From Methanosarcinales archaeon (GTDB lineage: Archaea; Halobacteriota; Methanosarcinia; DSM-18856; Methermicoccaceae), in the NCBI GenBank assembly GCA_003661015.1, contig QMVI01000072.1, forward strand, positions 1 to 5,899: a stretch of 5,899 nucleotides of DNA, given 5' to 3'. A model generated the notes under the pieces. It saw only the letters and a list, made by a program, of their open reading frames with translations, was not told where the DNA came from and did not search any database. The position numbers and the translations under genes were made by a program. This document shows positions 5,663 through 5,899 of this stretch, one piece after another; positions within the stretch are counted from its first letter, which is position 1, and each line of letters begins with the position of its first letter.

Positions 5663-5677
5663 ATTACTACCGCCCAT

Positions 5678-5687
5678 AAAATATTTT
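5678..5687. promoter_or_regulatory. Symmetric AT box, candidate shared TATA element
   Basis: AAAATATTTT is a perfect palindrome centred 28.5 bp from the KaiC-like ATG (5654, minus) and 31.5 bp from the divergent ATG (5714, plus). It is the only good TATA-like element in the 59-bp gap and could position TBP for either direction, giving leaders of about 3 and 6 bases. Confidence 0.5.
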
Positions 5688-5713
5688 TGGAAAAACTTAA
5701 TAGAACTAGAACC

Positions 5714-5899
5714 ATGAGTCTGAAGAAGAAAGAGTGGCTTGATAAATTGAGGAGAGAGGGGAAAGTAAGAGACCCAACCGAAGACCATAGAGTTGGATTG
5801 ATAGCTCTGCAAAACAAAAGGAGAAGAGAGATGCTAAATATACTTATAGAAGGGGGACTTCCTCTCAACGAGATAGCACAGAGACTTGGTATTAGTGAG
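5714..5899 (+). CDS. HTH-containing protein, 5' part, runs off the window
   Basis: An open frame of 62 codons from ATG at 5714 to the right edge with no stop, so the gene is cut by the window end. The N-terminal 25 residues are strongly basic and charged (KKKEWLDKLRREGKVRDP), followed by NKRRREMLNILIEGGLPLNE and IAQRLGIS (residues 34-61). That is the first two helices of a winged-helix or ArsR-like helix-turn-helix. It is probably a DNA-binding regulator, but the rest of the protein is needed to name the family. It is divergent from the KaiC-like operon and shares its promoter region, so it may regulate that operon. No ribosome binding site is seen before the ATG. Confidence 0.7.
   Translation, partial: MSLKKKEWLDKLRREGKVRDPTEDHRVGLIALQNKRRREMLNILIEGGLPLNEIAQRLGISE

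Noticed and set aside
5573..5868. Two minus-strand open frames crossing the divergent promoter region
   Set aside because: They overlap the KaiC-like start, its promoter and the plus-strand HTH frame. They have no ribosome binding site or motif and a hydrophobic/Ser-rich composition typical of antisense reading.

Overview
The window looks like chromosomal DNA of a euryarchaeon. Reasons: an archaea-restricted DUF460 (COG2433) protein; a single-domain KaiC-like ATPase next to a helix-turn-helix partner of the kind known beside archaeal KaiC proteins; a cysteine-rich protein resembling a small family I associate with methanogens and their relatives; TATA-like boxes about 25 to 30 bp from start codons with almost no leader; and one clear GGTGAT-type ribosome binding site. 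An Archaeoglobus-, ANME-1- or Syntrophoarchaeum-like lineage is plausible, but the sequence does not fix the taxon. I see no rRNA, tRNA, CRISPR array, insertion sequence or phage gene.

Layout from left to right. (1) 51-707, minus: a cysteine-rich protein made of two copies of one roughly 105-residue domain. It is bordered by 20-bp-period direct repeats at 15-54 and 771-810. (2) 816-2735, minus: a 639-residue DUF460 protein. It has two RNase H-like halves flanking a segment that resembles the catalytic loop of eRF1/Vms1-type release factors, then a long coiled coil and a conserved C-terminal domain. (3) 2773-4167, plus: full-length pyruvate kinase, divergent from the DUF460 gene across only 37 bp that holds two facing TATA boxes. 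(4) 4173-4772 and 4785-5654, both minus: a two-gene operon, KaiC-like ATPase first, then its HTH partner. It converges on pyruvate kinase with 5 bp between stop codons. (5) 5714 to the right edge, plus: the start of an HTH protein, divergent from the KaiC gene across 59 bp that holds one symmetric AT box and a 14-bp palindrome over the KaiC start codon.

The genes do not form one pathway. Pyruvate kinase is central carbon metabolism. The KaiC-like ATPase, its partner and perhaps the divergent HTH protein look like a local sensory or regulatory unit. The DUF460 protein looks like a nucleic-acid or ribosome-associated quality-control factor and is the strongest candidate for new biology. Every stretch without a gene is shorter than about 110 bp and is described below.
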